Positions 1 to 11,753 are shown, counted from the stretch's first letter. The stretch is DNA of 64,000 nucleotides from Prinsepia uniflora (GCA_032719365.1 CM064870.1:42998194-43062193), one strand, 5' to 3'. Numbers and translations: made by a program. The notes: generated by a model not told the origin, from the sequence alone.

Positions 1-1548
1 ACATTTTGAGAATTATGGGCTATATGGCAGCTACACAATTTTCTGGTGATTTTTTGTTCCACAATAATCATTTAATTATTCAACACTAATAACTAAACAT
101 GGATAAACAAATTGCATTCAATAACAAAATGATGATGTTAATGTTAATAATTGAATCGCTAATTTTTTTTTTTTATTTGAGTGAATTTTTGCCGGTGTGT
201 AATGCTTATAACACGACACACAAAATAAACAGTTGAATTGTAAAATTTCCATTTTAATGGGACTTTTGTGTATTTTTCTAGAACTTGTAATTCTTTATTG
301 AGGGTAAACATTTAATTTAAAGCTATCCATAAGTGCTTGTATGATCTCCACTCCCTAGTATCCTATCAAATTAAGAAGAAGATAAATGTATAGTGGTTTT
401 TAAATGTTCATTATAAGGTATCGATTATTATTTACGATAATTGAATTTAAAATCGAATAGAAATAACCATATATATTAATTAGACAATACCTATAAATTT
501 AGATAATTATATATCACTCTCTGTACTTTTCCTACAAAAGAACAATGGGGTAATGAATAATGATGCATTAACAAAGGGGGAAATTTCTTCTCCCCATGCA
601 TGCATGGACAAAGCAAATAGAAAAAAGTGCACGCACGTGCACACGCTTTAACTTTGCATGCAGAATCTAATGCATGTTTAATTTCTTTGTGCTATTTTAT
701 TTTTGGGTTTGATTTATATTTTTTCTTTTTTTGGGTTGCTTTCCATTTTTTGTTTTGTTTGTTAAAGTGAAAAAACTTTGTAATGTGGAGGGAAAGGTCA
801 CAGATTCAAAAGGTGGTGCTTCCACTTCCACTCAAAATTTTCCAATTCCTATTTCTTTCAATCTCAACACCTCCCTTGCTACTTCTGCACATACTCCAAA
901 ACCTTTCCAGAATGCGCACTCATGAAAAAAAAAATTAATTATTTTTGTGAAGAGATGGTTTATTTCAAAATACCTTGCATATACACTAGATCCATTAATT
1001 AAGAATTCAACTGTGAATATCAAGGTTAATAGCACAATTTTGAAAAGAAAATTAAGGAAGAGTAAAAGAAAAATAAAACTATATATAATTGCTTTCAAAC
1101 TATAATGTAAATACAAAGAAAGTATCGACCTAGAGTTCAACAACCAAATAGAACTTGTGAAGTAGTGTGCATCATACTACCTCGTTAAAAAATATTTCTC
1201 ACAAAAACTCACGGCAAAGGATAAAAAATGCAACACGTTTAATACAATATGGGTTGATTGAGTATCCTCAAAAGAAGACCGTCATGAATGAAAGTAATCC
1301 TCCGAGTGAGAAGAATAAAAGAACATTAATATGTAAAATCTCTTATAATAACCGCCAAAAATTCACGTGGCTCGCATCTGGAAAAAAAAAAACAAATATG
1401 AATAGAAAGAAACAAGTATTTACTATGGAACCTTACCTCACTAAATCCTTATTCAGTTTGCACTACTTTCGAATTTAAATTATATTTAATCATAACACGC
1501 TATATTTGAACTTTCAAATGTCAAAATTTTTTATTTGTTGATGTGTAT

Positions 1549-1600
1549 GAATGAAATCTTGCAGTGTTCGAATGAAATCTTGCAGTGTTCGAATGAAATG
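1549..1600. repeat. 21-bp direct tandem repeat, about 2.5 copies
   Basis: The unit GAATGAAATCTTGCAGTGTTC occurs twice without change (1549-1569 and 1570-1590), and a partial third copy runs to about 1600. It is a small local tandem duplication in non-coding DNA. Confidence 0.9.
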
Positions 1601-1904
1601 TTGGCGTAATATTGAAATCTTTGAAATGCTGATGTTTTGGAATAATAATAACAGTTTGGATTAAAACAGTTTTAATTCTAATTTTAAAAAATCCAAACCT
1701 ACCAATCCATTAAAATTATAACGGTATGAATGTGGTTTTTGGTGATGTCTGTATCGATCCAAGGGTCACCACTATTCTACAACTTTAAGGATTCATAGTT
1801 AGGCACTGGTTGTGTTCGAATGATAGAAAAAAAAAAACATTGGATTTAGGAAAAATTCAGAATTTTGAACATTCTCATGCAACATTCTATACTAAGTTTC
1901 ATGT

Positions 1905-2360
1905 AGGAAGCACTAGAGTTCATATAAACTTTATGATTCTAAAATCCAAACCCAAAATATTGAAGAAAAAAAATCCAACTTCCAAAACCATGATCTCATA
2001 TTGTCGAGGCATCAACCTCACTATAGAAAAAATCAAATTAAAATGGAAAAAAAAAAATCAAAGTTTAGTCCTGAATCCATACTATCAAACATTAGAGTTT
2101 ATGTAAATTTCATAATTCTATATCCAAACTTGATATTTTGGAAAGAAAACAAAAATTGAACTTCGAAACCTAATCTTAACTAGATAGCTCACATTAACCT
2201 TACAATCGTATAACCAAACTTAAAGGATATCAGTAAAATTTCCTTCTTCAATTCTCAATATCAAAAATTCAAACACTGGAGTCATAATTCAACATTCCAA
2301 ACTCGAAATTTCAAAAGGAAAAAAAAATTGAAACCAATCTCATTTGTCACAACTCACATC
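1905..2360. repeat. degenerate direct repeats of about 180 bp
   Basis: Three stretches (about 1912-2090, 2092-2275 and 2278-2360) repeat the order 'TAGAGTTxATxTAAA', 'ATTCTAxAATCCAAAC', an A-rich tract, then 'AACTTCxAAACC'. The copies are heavily diverged. This may be an old tandem duplication; the boundaries are approximate. Confidence 0.4.
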
Positions 2361-2412
2361 AACCATACTAAGACAAAACCAAAACTACTCATCATTCTCC
2401 ATTGGTCATCAC

Positions 2413-2751
2413 TGTTGATGCCTAAAATGGCACCAACGAGACCAAGAAGACTACGAATAAATATCAAGATATAAGCATGTACGTGGTTCATCCGAATTGA
2501 GCTTCGTCCACAGGACAAACTTTCCAAGAGATTATTATTGATAATAATAGTGTTTACATATTTGTGGCCTTGAGCCATTGAGGGAGACGTAGAGAGGATG
2601 TCTCCACATCATATTGTGGGGTTATGAGAATATCTCTCAAATAAGGGAGATGCTCTCCTTAAATAGACAAAGACCAGGGTTTTTTTTACATTATGGGCTT
2701 CATATTGGACTTAGGTCCGTTCCAAGTTCGGAGTGAAATCTAGCACAAACA
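2413..2751 (-). repeat. 3' LTR of the 2.4-7.3 kb element
   Basis: This is a 339-bp direct copy of 6992-7331 in the same orientation. It keeps the terminal TGTTGATGCC (plus strand). It is flanked on the left by target-duplication copy ATCAC and on the right by the purine tract. Confidence 0.88.
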
Positions 2752-2768
2752 ATAGCCCCCCAAGTCTT
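2752..2768 (-). other. polypurine tract of the 2.4-7.3 kb element
   Basis: On the minus strand this reads AAGACTTGGGGGGCTAT, immediately before the 3' LTR start. This is the expected position and composition for the plus-strand primer of an LTR retrotransposon. Confidence 0.7.
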
Positions 2769-2884
2769 CAGTCAAGATAGTGTTTTGGCTGGGGACTTGA
2801 AACAGCAGACTAAATACGGGCTGAACTAAGTAGTTGCTGATCTGGCTCAAAACCCAACATGAAGCAGCATTTAGTATGAGGTAA

Positions 2885-3170
2885 TACTCAGCTAGAGGCT
2901 GTGCTCATTGCAAGGCTACTCGGCAAGGGAAGACACTCATCAGAGGCTGCTCGGCTTGAGGCGATCGCTCTGTGCTAGGTTGCTCAATGCGATCGAGGGA
3001 TGCTCGATTAGAGAAGGTTGTGTTGTGCGAGTATGCTCGGCTAGAAGGTGGTCGCTCCGTGCGAGGTGGCTTGGCTAGAGGTAATCACTCATAGAGGAGG
3101 CTCGGTTAGAGATATCACCCATTGCAAAGTAGCTCACTTAGAGGCACTGCTTACCATGACTATTAACTCA
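2885..3170. repeat. degenerate GCTCGGCTAGAGG-type tandem repeat
   Basis: Variants of GCTCGGCTAGAGG recur every 25-45 bp (CTCAGCTAGAGG, GCTCGGCTTGAGG, GCTCGGCTAGAAGG, GGCTTGGCTAGAGG, GGCTCGGTTAGAG, GCTCACTTAGAGG), separated by TCGCTC or TCACTC spacers. It lies inside the non-autonomous LTR element close to its 3' end. No sustained reading frame crosses it. Confidence 0.65.
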
Positions 3171-5214
3171 TCGTGAAGTGGGCATTCAGTGTGAATTACC
3201 GAGTGGCACATCGGTGCAAGAATTTTTGTGGGAAAAATAGATTAATCGCTCGTGTCGATTGGCATTCGAATAACAAGGTCGTTCCTGATAACAAGACATA
3301 ATTTTATCGGTTAGTAAACAGAAATAATATAATAAACTCAAATAATATTATTTGATTTATGAGCATTGTTTCATTGATCAACAAATATATGTGACAAAGA
3401 TCTTTAATTATTAAATAATAGAAAGCGGGTCTAATGTCACTAGAATAATATAATAATTAAAAGGTATGATAATTCATGCATCAAAATCAAATTGGCATGG
3501 GATGCCCTAACATGCCTCCCAAAGATTATGGTAAAAGTGGATGACAAATTAATGAGAGTGATGTGAGGAGTGAAAAGGCATGTGGTGTGTGCAACATGGT
3601 CTCACTTAGTCAAACAAGATTATTACCTATAATAATAGGGCAACATATGGTATAATAATGAAATGCATGTGCATTCAACTCCTTTGTTGATAATGAATCA
3701 ATGAGATGAAAAAAATAATTTTTCTTAATAAAAGAAATATTAAATGCCAAATTAGTGAGAGAAGGGTGCATTGGCTTATATTTCTCATGTCTCTTCTGAG
3801 ACTCATCGCACACATTGAACGGTGACGGCGAGTTTCAGTTGCGCATGACCAAAGGAGACTTCGAGAAGGGACTGAGCGCGCAACGGAAAGGACGTCAGCC
3901 ACCTCCGACGATGATGAACAGTCCAAGTGCCCGTGTAGGTTGAACCAACGCGAGTTGAACGGTGCATGTGGCATCGCTGACCAACCATCGTCGATTTGGG
4001 GGCAGAAGCGAGCTGGCACTCGGCGAAGGCGCGATGACCTTTCATGTGAAGAATGGCATCAGCCATTAGTTCTGCCAGTGGTGCTCGGCGGTGTTCGACA
4101 GTGGCAGTTCTAGGAGGCGGAGGAAATGTAAAAGTAAAAAGACTATTTTACCCTTCTAAAGTCAAATAATTGACTTTTTGATAGGGACATCTCTCAGGAA
4201 TTCCAAGAAGACCGTTAAAAAGGTCTCATAATCCTGAGTTTGTAAACACGTGCCACAGCAAAATCAAAGAACATATGAGGTTGATTCGGGTCAAAAACCT
4301 TCAAAGGTATTTTAGTAATTTTGACTATAAGGGCAAATTGGTCATTTTTGCTTAAGGATAACATGATGTTGACACATGTATCGATCATTCGTGATCTTTC
4401 ATTGTGCATCGACATACTTGAGGAGCTTGTTCTATATATTTTTTTTCATGTGCAACTTTGTGTCTGATGAGGTATTAAGGAAACAAAAGGAGTGAAAAAT
4501 TGTGAGCTAGAGAAGAGGGAGAGAAAGAAGAACAAGAGAGAGTTGGAGTTAGATTGAGAGTGCTGCAACAAAGTTGATAAGAAATAAAAGGGAAGAGTGA
4601 GGACGGTGAAAGAAGGAGAAGGCCCAAAAAGGAAAACTTGCACTTCGAAGACCTCAATTGAGTTTCGGCCATTTGAGCTTGAAACTAATCTAGTATTGGG
4701 TATTATGTTCCCTCTCGAGCTTTATGGGATTGGAAAAAGGGAAATTTGGGCACTGGAACCACTTAGATAGTGAGGGAGGCGGACAGCCGAGAAGTGGGTG
4801 ACTGTTGTACGAGATTTCAAGGTGAGTTCCTAGTTTTGAATGTACAGATCTCTTCCTAGGTTAGTGTAGAAGATTTCGGACGAAACAAAACTGAAATTTT
4901 TTGGGTTTTAGGCGATTTAGGACTGGGTCGGACGACCTGTTTTGCAGAGAACTGGGTTTGATTTACTGAGGAAGACGGTGAACAGTGGCACGCGTGAGGC
5001 TCGCGTGCAACCACTTTTGGTGGCACGTGGGGGCGCGTGCCATTGTATCTCATCTTCTAGTCAACATACTTTTTTACAGATTTGGATGCTACAAATCCAA
5101 CAACGCAGGTTTCGAGTCCATCGTACACCGTTTTCAGGGTCGTTTTGAGTGTCCAAAGTGCTTATTTAATTTTAAAAATTCATAATTAAATCCCGGGAAT
5201 ATAGGGTCATATTA

Positions 5215-5231
5215 GGGGGGGGGGGGGGGGG
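5215..5231. repeat. 17-bp poly-G run
   Basis: Seventeen consecutive G residues, then one C and six more G. This is unusual for this AT-rich neighbourhood. It could form quadruplex structures or be length-variable; sequencing slippage is also possible. Confidence 0.9.
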
Positions 5232-5923
5232 CGGGGGGAGTGGTTTATATTTTTTTAAAGGAAATATTACTCCCAAGGCAAAGGAGGAACGTGCGAATCC
5301 AGAGTAAACTGCAAAATAAAACATTGAGTGGACGTTTTATTTTATTAAAATATTATGCATGCATATTTATGTGTTTAAAATTTTTTCCTATGCATTTTAG
5401 TGATATTTGTGTGATCAAAAGTTTTACATCATTTTCGGTGCTTTTATATTTAAATATTATTTTGCACGTTTTATCAGATTTTTTCGTAAATTACGTTTTC
5501 GAATTCCGTTTCGATTGTGGATTTGAATTCAATATGATTTATGACATAAGATTTTGTGATATTGGATTTTTTGATTTTCATATGATTTTTGGATGGTTTT
5601 CGGAAATATTTTAGTGACACGCTTTACAAAGTTGTGATTGAGTTGTGTTTTGGGCTTAGACATGAGGTTTTGATTGTGAATTTGATTACTGATATTGAGA
5701 TGTGATATGAGTATGTGTTTCTCAGTATTCTTGGTATAAGAAATTTTGTGATGATTGTGATGATTTTCGATAACCCTCCTTGAGGTGCTTGTTGGTTAGT
5801 AGTCTCAGACGTCAAGTCGGGGGCTTCAGATCCTGAGATTGGTTTGGTGTTGACTCAAACGTTGAGCCGGGCTCTAGATCCTGGGTCATTTCTCACTAAG
5901 ACATCGAGCTGGGCTCCATATCC

Positions 5924-5954
5924 TGAGTGAGTGAGTGAGTGAGTGAGTGAGTGA
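5924..5954. repeat. (TGAG)n microsatellite
   Basis: About eight uninterrupted TGAG units inside the decayed long LTR. They sit among 'GACATCGAGxTGGGC' repeats and probably expanded from a GAGTGAGT motif there. Confidence 0.9.
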
Positions 5955-6963
5955 AGTCCACACTAGGACATCGAGATGGGCTTCAGATCCCGAGTGGTGT
6001 GCCTACCGATAATGTAGTGGATGTGATGGCTAATTTTATGCGTCGTGGATGGGTTACACGTGAGTCGGTTGTGTATGGTTGCTGTATTGGTTTTGTGTTG
6101 AATATTGTGGTGATTTACATGCTAGTTTCCATAACTATTGATGGTTAGTTTACACGTTTTTTCAAGGCCGTGGATTGTATTCTGTTTTACTTGGGATTTA
6201 AATGGTTCTATTGCATGCATAGTTTTCTAAAACGAAGGGTAGAAACAAATGTTTTCCACAATGTGTTTTCCAAAGTTATTTTTTCACTCACATTTTTATG
6301 GTTTTATTTACCCTCCAGGTCGTGACTCGAGGACGGGGATCTGCCCAGTGACCGAAGGCACAAACATAGACTAGACTCTGCGTACTCTACATCGTATTAG
6401 GGTAGGACTAGACCCTTTTTGACTGGTATTAGTATTAATACTTATGATTTGTAAACAGTTTTGTAAATATCCCTTGTATGACAGTGAAAACTTTTATCTT
6501 TACCTTTTTACTTTGAGTATGGTTAGGGCTAATAACTTGACTGTCAAACGGTAGCAGGATCCCTAGTAATTATCTAGCTGTATCGGGATGCATCCTGTCA
6601 AACTTGGTCCTGTAGTTCTTCCTCTCTCCATCTCCCATGGGTTCTCTACAGCCAAGGATGAATGAATACAAGGGACAGGGATGAAGAAATATAAAGAATA
6701 TCATACTTTTTCCACCAATCCCAATTCTTAGGTGAACTAGAGCCAAAGTAGAAAAGTCAAAGAAGGAACACTTTTTTCCTTAGAGAGAACATAGAGGAGG
6801 AAATCAAGTAGGCTTGCTTTTACATTAATTAGTGTGATATTTATCACAAAGAAGGCACGATTCATTTTGGCAGTGAGAATATCTAGATTTTTGCTTGGTA
6901 TTCATGAATGTTTTTGGTGTTTCAGTAGGTATGTGAAGAAAAGAGAGCCCGACATGAATTTTT

Positions 6964-6991
6964 GTCACGATTCTCATAGACGACGCCAAAC
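6964..6991 (-). other. primer-binding site of the 2.4-7.3 kb element
   Basis: On the minus strand GTTTGGCGTCGTCTATGAG follows the 5' LTR directly. It resembles the TTGGCGCCGTCTGTGGG primer-binding stretch of many plant Ty3/gypsy elements, with several substitutions. It sets the orientation of the element. Confidence 0.6.
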
Positions 6992-7331
6992 TTTTGATGC
7001 CAAAAATGGCACCAACAAGGGCCGAGAAGACTACGCATAAATATCAAGACACAAACACATACATGGTTCACCCGAATCGGGCTACGTCCATAGGACAAAC
7101 TTTCCGAGAGATTATTATTGATAATTATAGTGTTTACATATTTGTGGCCTTGAGCCATTGAGGGAGATGTGGAGAGGATGTCTCCACGTCATATTGTGGG
7201 GTTATGAGAATATCTCTTAAATGAGGGGGATGCCCTTCCTAAATAGACAATAGCTAGGGTTTCCTTTATATTATGGGTTTCGTATTGGACTTAGGCCCAA
7301 CCCAAGTGCGGGGTGAAATCCCGCACAAACA
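6992..7331 (-). repeat. 5' LTR of the 2.4-7.3 kb element
   Basis: A 340-bp direct copy of 2413-2751. It is followed on the right by target-duplication copy ATCAC (7332-7336). The inner terminus has decayed (TTTTGATGCC instead of TGTTGATGCC). Confidence 0.88.
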
Positions 7332-7451
7332 ATCACCGTATCCATCTTTCTTCTGCGATGAAAACTAGAGCCAATTAAAGGTCTAGCTTGTTTATTGGAA
7401 CAATTTCTAATTAATGATCAAGTGTAGCTCAACTAAAGTTCATAATTTTAT

Positions 7452-7790
7452 GGATAAACTACATAAAAGTACCTAAATTATATGGTCAATTTCAAAAGGT
7501 ATCCCAGTGATAAAAAGTAGATTTTTCGTACCCAAACTATGTTGTCAATTACAAAAGAGTACATCCGTTACATTTTCCATCCATTAAATAGTTAAAAATA
7601 CATGTGGAAACGTTTTAGTCCAGTTAGCTTTTAAGGTGGCTAAAATTAGAAGGGCACTTTAGTCATATCACTATTTTATCATCCTCTTCCTTTTTCCTTT
7701 CTTTTTCTTCTACTTCCCTTTTTTCCTTTTCCCTAAATCCTAATTGATCTCCACCTCTATCATCATCATCAAACTTAAATTTAGCAAATC
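7452..7790 (+). repeat. left terminal inverted repeat of the MULE
   Basis: It pairs with about 26398-26563. The left arm has about 190 bp extra (about 7495-7665), including a second internal 'TACCCAAACTATGTTGTCAATT' block that looks like a duplication of the terminus. The inner edge, near CTATCATCATCATC, is approximate. Confidence 0.75.
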
Positions 7791-8714
7791 GTAAAACCTC
7801 ATTTCTTCTCAACTTCACTCTCTACAAAATTAACATCTCAATGTATTATACATATACAAAAGCTCCTAAAGCCTTGGCACTATTCAATGAACAGTGAGTT
7901 TTGGGCCTGTCTCCCTCTCTCACTATTTGTTGGTTCTGTGCTACTCTTGGTTCCTCCGCCTCAAATCCCTCTACTCTTGATGATTCTCCACCAAATCCTA
8001 GTGCCCAAATCGCTCTCTCTCCATCTCTTGCTATTTGTCATCCTTTTATCCCTCTCTCACCATCACCATAACACAAACACATGTGTCCTCTCTCACTGTC
8101 AACCGTTTCTCTCGTTATCGACCACCTCTTACTATCTCGCAATAAGTCCTTATCTTTCTCTCTCTTTCTCTCTATGAAATTTTGGAATATTGGATTTTTA
8201 TCCCTGTTTGGATGAATTATATGGATTTATATGTATGAATTATATTGAATTTGTATACATGTTTGGAATTTGATGGTTAATTGATTGGATTTTGTTCATT
8301 TGTTTGTGAATTTAGGAAAGAAATTTGGAAATTGATAATTTTTTTATATAGGATTTGGAATTGATTTAGTTATATAGGATTGGATATAAGCTCAATAGGA
8401 TTCAGTAATTTCTTTCTTCTACTTCTTTTTCTTTCTTTCTTTTCTCATCTCTCTTTTTCGTTGTTGGGGTTCATGTTTTTGTTATGTTTGTTATTTGGGT
8501 TCATATTGGTTGTCAATTGTCTTTGGTCTAAAGATGGGTGACAGCGAACCTGAATGGGTCCTGTACAAATTGAAGCCCTCAATGGATCTGGGTTTATGGA
8601 TCTGTGTTTATGAATCTGGGTTTTAAAAGAGAAGGGGCTTATGGATCTAGGTTTTGTTTATGGATTTGGGTCTTTTCAACCGACTTTATAGGCTTATACC
8701 TAATTTTTTTGCAG

Positions 8715-8918
8715 GATAGGGAAATGGTGCATCGATATGTGGTTGGATTCTCACATGAATTGCCCAATTTTCAGAGCTCCAATAACCACCACCAAAGGAA
8801 CTGGGACTATGATGCTGTCAGATCAGGCGGTGGTTGAAGAGGAATCAATGGTAATTGATGTTTTGGATTCTAGGTATGTCCCAAGTCATGATCTTATTCA
8901 TGTAAGAGTAATGGGTAT
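8715..8918 (+). other. possible captured exon fragment inside the MULE
   Basis: TTTTTTTGCAG followed by GATAGGG looks like a splice acceptor at 8712-8714. From there frames are open for 40-65 codons. One contains residues such as VVEEESMVIDVLDSRYVPSH and then runs into the gypsy insertion at 8919. On the other side (26032 onward) the sequence can be read as VTNLESTSSSSSSLSSPLT. The protein is not recognised. It could be a transduplicated host exon (Pack-MULE) or chance open frame; I lean only slightly to the former. Confidence 0.3.
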
Positions 8919-9299
8919 TGGTACAGGCCAGTAATACGGAAACCAAAAAAACAAAGAAAATAAAAGGAATAAGATAAAGTAGGAACGAATATCTTGAGCT
9001 CTAGGGTAAACCCGAGAGGAACTCCGATAGTTCGGATTTATCATTGATAAAAGATTGACTAAAGAAACCCATGTAATAACCTAGTTATACCAGGACATAG
9101 AAAACCCTAGATATCCTAGTCCTTATTTAGTAAGAATCCTAAACTGATTAAGAATTACCTAATTAATCTAAGTCCTATAAGAACTACAAAACTTGAAGGA
9201 AATAAACAATAAAAATTATTATAAAAATTCTAACGATCACTTATTCTTCTTGGTTAACGCATTTTAGACTTAGAGAATTTATCAGATGCTCCTGAATCA
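8919..9299 (-). repeat. 3' LTR of the chromovirus
   Basis: A 381-bp direct match to 25637-26031. Shared tracts include 'GAATATCTTGAGCTCTAGGG' and 'ACCTAGTTATA'. On the minus strand it starts TGATTCAGGAGC and ends CTGTACCA. The start of the LTR overlaps the 3' end of the chromodomain reading frame. Confidence 0.88.
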
Positions 9300-9493
9300 A
9301 CTCCATTGGGTTGGGAAAAACTCGGCTCCAGCAAGAAAGTTTTGACAACTTCATCATATATCTCTGGGTCAACTCTTTGTAAATCATCTTCACCTATCCA
9401 AGTGCTCTCACTAGCATGATTTCCCAACCATTTCACCAAGAACCGCCTATACTGGTGGCCTCTCCTAGATTTCACATCTTTAACACCCAGCAC
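9254..9493 (-). pseudogene. chromodomain at the C-terminus of the gypsy polyprotein
   Basis: The 79-residue frame contains HQYRRFLVKWLGNHASEST followed by W and a run ending RVDPEIYDEV. It fits the chromodomain core (aromatic cage strand YLVKWKG, then TWEP). In chromoviruses this domain directs integration to marked chromatin. It lies downstream of integrase, as expected. The last codons overlap the 3' LTR. It is part of a polyprotein and not an independent gene; the start Met is internal. Confidence 0.8.
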
Positions 9494-9571
9494 ATCCTCA
9501 ATAATGTCTGGTTGAGTTTTTGGCAGCTTCTGAATCTGAGATTCTGTTGAGACTAGCTCTTTATCAAATCC

Positions 9572-10490
9572 CTAAAATGGATACAGATCAAATACATTGA
9601 AAATTGGGTTAATTTGATGTTCTTGTGGCAGCTCTATCAGATAAGCATTTGAACCCATTTTCTTTAAGACCTTGCGCAGCCCGAACTTCTTCGACTTTAG
9701 TTTGTGATACGTTCTCCTTGTAAATCTTTCCCTCCTTAAGTACACATAAACCATATCACTCTCCTCAAAATCATGGACTCTCCGATGTTTGATTAACTGA
9801 AGCTATATAGGATTCATTGCTGGCCTTTATCGCTGCCTTAACTTCTTAGGGCACCACTTTGACATGGTCTGCAAATTTCTCACCGTCATCACTCACATGT
9901 GCCCCTTGTGGCAGTGAGACTAAATCAAGTACATGTTGTGGTTTGAGTCCATAAGCGGCTTCAAAGGGTGTCTTCTTTGTGGACCTGTTTATAGAGTTAT
10001 CATAGGCAAACTCAGCTTGGGGGAGTACAGTATCCCATGATTGCACATGACCCTTGACAAGGAACCTCAACAAGTTTCCCAAGCTCTAATTGACTACTTC
10101 AGTTTGACCATCAGTTTGAGGGTGGCAAGTGCTAGAGTATTTTAAATCAGTTCCCAACTTCCTCCATAAGGTTCTCCAAAAATGACCTGTAAACTTGACA
10201 TCTCTGTCAGAAACAGTTGTAGTTGGCACCCCATGTAATCGCACCACCTCCTTGAAGAATAAACCAGCCATATATGTAGCATCTACAGTTTTTAAACATG
10301 GTATGAAGTGAGCCATTGTGGAAAAATGGTCCACCCAAGGAGTTTCTGCCACTGGTAATGGCGTGTATAAACCTGAGTTTTGTGAAGTGTTCTTGCCAAG
10401 TTGACAAACATGACACCTATGTTGCTTTATGATCTGAATAAACCACAAACGCCTGATAAGCAAGATAATGTTTCCAGTGTCATATTGCAC
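9572..10490 (-). pseudogene. integrase of the chromovirus (broken into three frames)
   Basis: Three adjacent minus-strand frames (10086-10490, 9846-10082 and 9572-9754) give an HRCHVCQ remnant of the zinc-binding HHCC motif. The core follows, with an Asp before HFSTMAHF, a second Asp in VSDRDVKFTGHFW and the Glu region DGQTEVVN. Then come the SWDTVLPQAEFAYDNS stretch and a C-terminal piece ending FNVFDLYPF, which resembles the GPY/F module. The role is integration of the retrotransposon cDNA. Stops and frameshifts separate the pieces, so it is inactive. Confidence 0.85.
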
Positions 10491-10700
10491 GAACTACAGC
10501 ATAAAATTCTAGACCATAGGTGGAGTAGGGACACTTAGCGCTTAACAATTTCTCACTAAAAAATTCTACTGGCCTGCCTTCTTGACTCAAAACAACCCAT
10601 ATGCCCACATGGGATGCAGCACATTCAATAGTAAATAGCTTCTCAAAATCTGGGAGTGTGAGTATTTGAGCTTCAGTCATTCTTCTTTTCACCTCTTCGA
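10480..10700 (-). pseudogene. RNase H domain of the chromovirus
   Basis: The frame reads FTIECAASHVGIWVVLSQEG then PVEFFSEKLL and YSTYGLEFYAVVRAI, the usual RT-linked RNase H pattern in which the first Asp starts the strand (D.S..G.G.VL.Q). The canonical Asp is replaced by E/C here, so the catalytic site looks degraded. It lies between reverse transcriptase and integrase. Confidence 0.75.
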
Positions 10701-10928
10701 ATGCTTTATGAGCTGATTTTGACCACTCAAATCTATTTTAAACATTCAATTATTGGGCTCATGTGGGAACTAAAATTGAAAATAAATCTCATGTAAAACG
10801 ATACCAGTCCATGGAAGCTTCACACATCTTCCACAAATTGTGGGATTAGCCCCTCATTAATAGCTCGAATTTTCTCAAGGTTAGCCTACAACCTCTCAAA
10901 TGAAACAATAAACCCAAGAAACGCGACT

Positions 10929-11575
10929 TTATCGCATATGAATGAACATTTCTTTAGATTGACATACAACTTCTCGCGATAGAGAACCTCCGTGACTTGT
11001 CGTAGACGGGCCAAGTTTTTCTTCCCGTGCACGACTATACATTAAGATGTCATCAAAGTAAACAACCACAAAAGAATTTAGGAAAGGTTTGAGATCCTCG
11101 ATCATAACTCGCATAAATGTACTAGGAGCATTGGAGAGTCCAAAGGGCATCACTAACCACTCATAGAGTCCATTTGGCGTTTTGAAAGTTGTTTTCCATT
11201 CATCTTCACTTCTCTTACGAATTTGATGATACCCACTTCTCAAATCTATCTTTGAGAATACTTTGGATCCCACCAACATATCCAACATGGCTTCTAACCG
11301 TAGGATAGGGAACCTGTATTTTATTGTGATTTTTTTAATGGCACGGCTGTCGACATACATTCTCTATGTTCCATCCTTCTTGGGTGTTAATAAGGCCGGT
11401 ACAACACAAGAGCTTTTGTTCTCACGTACAAGACCCTTAGAAATTACACCCTCTACCTACTTTTGAATCTCAGTTCTGTGTGTTGGTTGCATACGATAAG
11501 CAGGAAGGTTTGGAAGGGCATCACCATGCACTAAGTCAATAGCATGTTGAATACTCCTCATCGGTGGTAAACCCT
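10929..11575 (-). pseudogene. reverse transcriptase of the chromovirus
   Basis: The frame covers the N-terminal LPPMRSIQHAIDLVHG motif (about 11,560) and then the palm: YRFPILRLEAMLDML, FSKIDLRSGYHQI, TPNGLYEWLVMPFGLSNAPS and the catalytic YFDDIL box (VVYFDDILMYS). Two in-frame TAG codons, at IQK(stop)VEGV and KKDGT(stop)RMYV, stand where Gln and Trp are usual in this family. Both are explained by single transitions. A frameshift follows the YFDD box. The enzyme would copy the element RNA into DNA but is not functional here. Confidence 0.88.
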
Positions 11576-11753
11576 GAGGTAATTCCTCGCCAACTCGCTC
11601 CTTAAATTCTTCCAACACCTGCTATACTTCTTTTGGATGCTCACTTAACTTGACTGGCTGGTTTTTCTATACCTCTCTTGTAACAAGAGCATACATAACT
11701 CACTGCTCTTTACTCTCAAGCTCAAACTTATGACCTTTCAAGAGACCACTAAT

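Larger units (their letters stand above)
1..2412. other. AT-rich intergenic stretch, no gene seen
   Basis: This stretch is strongly AT-rich, with poly-A and poly-T runs. The small open frames (for example 731-925 and 1167-1478) have low-complexity, Lys/Asn- or Phe-rich translations with no family signature. I see no splice-bounded exons and no transposon ends here apart from the left flank of the LTR element that starts at 2,413. It could contain the promoter or 3' flank of a gene outside the window, but nothing supports that directly. Confidence 0.6.
4126..6600 (+). mobile_element. old, decayed long LTR of the TGTAAC...TGTCA superfamily
   Basis: The order of landmarks matches the younger LTRs in this window. 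They are a head with AAAAAGACTATTTTACCC and GACTTTTTGA, a CACGCG-rich patch (about 4990-5040), a 'TTTCGAGTCCATCG' block (about 5109), 'ACATCGAGCTGGGC' repeats (about 5840-5990), CCCTCCAGGTCGTGACTCGAGG (about 6311), and a tail GGGATGCATCCTGTCA ending at 6600. The head starts near 4126, but no clean target duplication is found and many indels are present. It sits inside the internal region of the 2.4-7.3 kb element and is probably a solo or truncated LTR. Confidence 0.6.
2413..7331 (-). mobile_element. non-autonomous LTR retrotransposon with 340-bp LTRs
   Basis: Two direct LTRs (2413-2751 and 6992-7331) bracket the element. The 5-bp target duplication ATCAC is perfect (2408-2412 and 7332-7336). 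Read on the minus strand, the LTR starts TGTTTGTGC and ends near GGCATCAACA. Next to the right-hand LTR is a primer-binding-like stretch (minus strand TTTGGCGTCGTCTATGAG, about 6964-6991). Next to the left-hand LTR is a purine tract (ACTTGGGGGGC). The internal DNA is about 4.2 kb, but about 2.5 kb of that looks like a later LTR insertion, leaving about 1.8 kb with no gag or pol reading frame. The LTRs differ at many positions, so the insertion is old. It is a non-autonomous element of a Ty3-type family, by PBS style only. Confidence 0.85.

Noticed and set aside
5240..5614. 124-codon plus-strand open frame, Phe/Ile-rich
   Set aside because: It is in an AT-rich part of a decayed LTR. The hydrophobic content follows from TTT/ATT-rich DNA; there is no signal peptide or repeatable membrane pattern.
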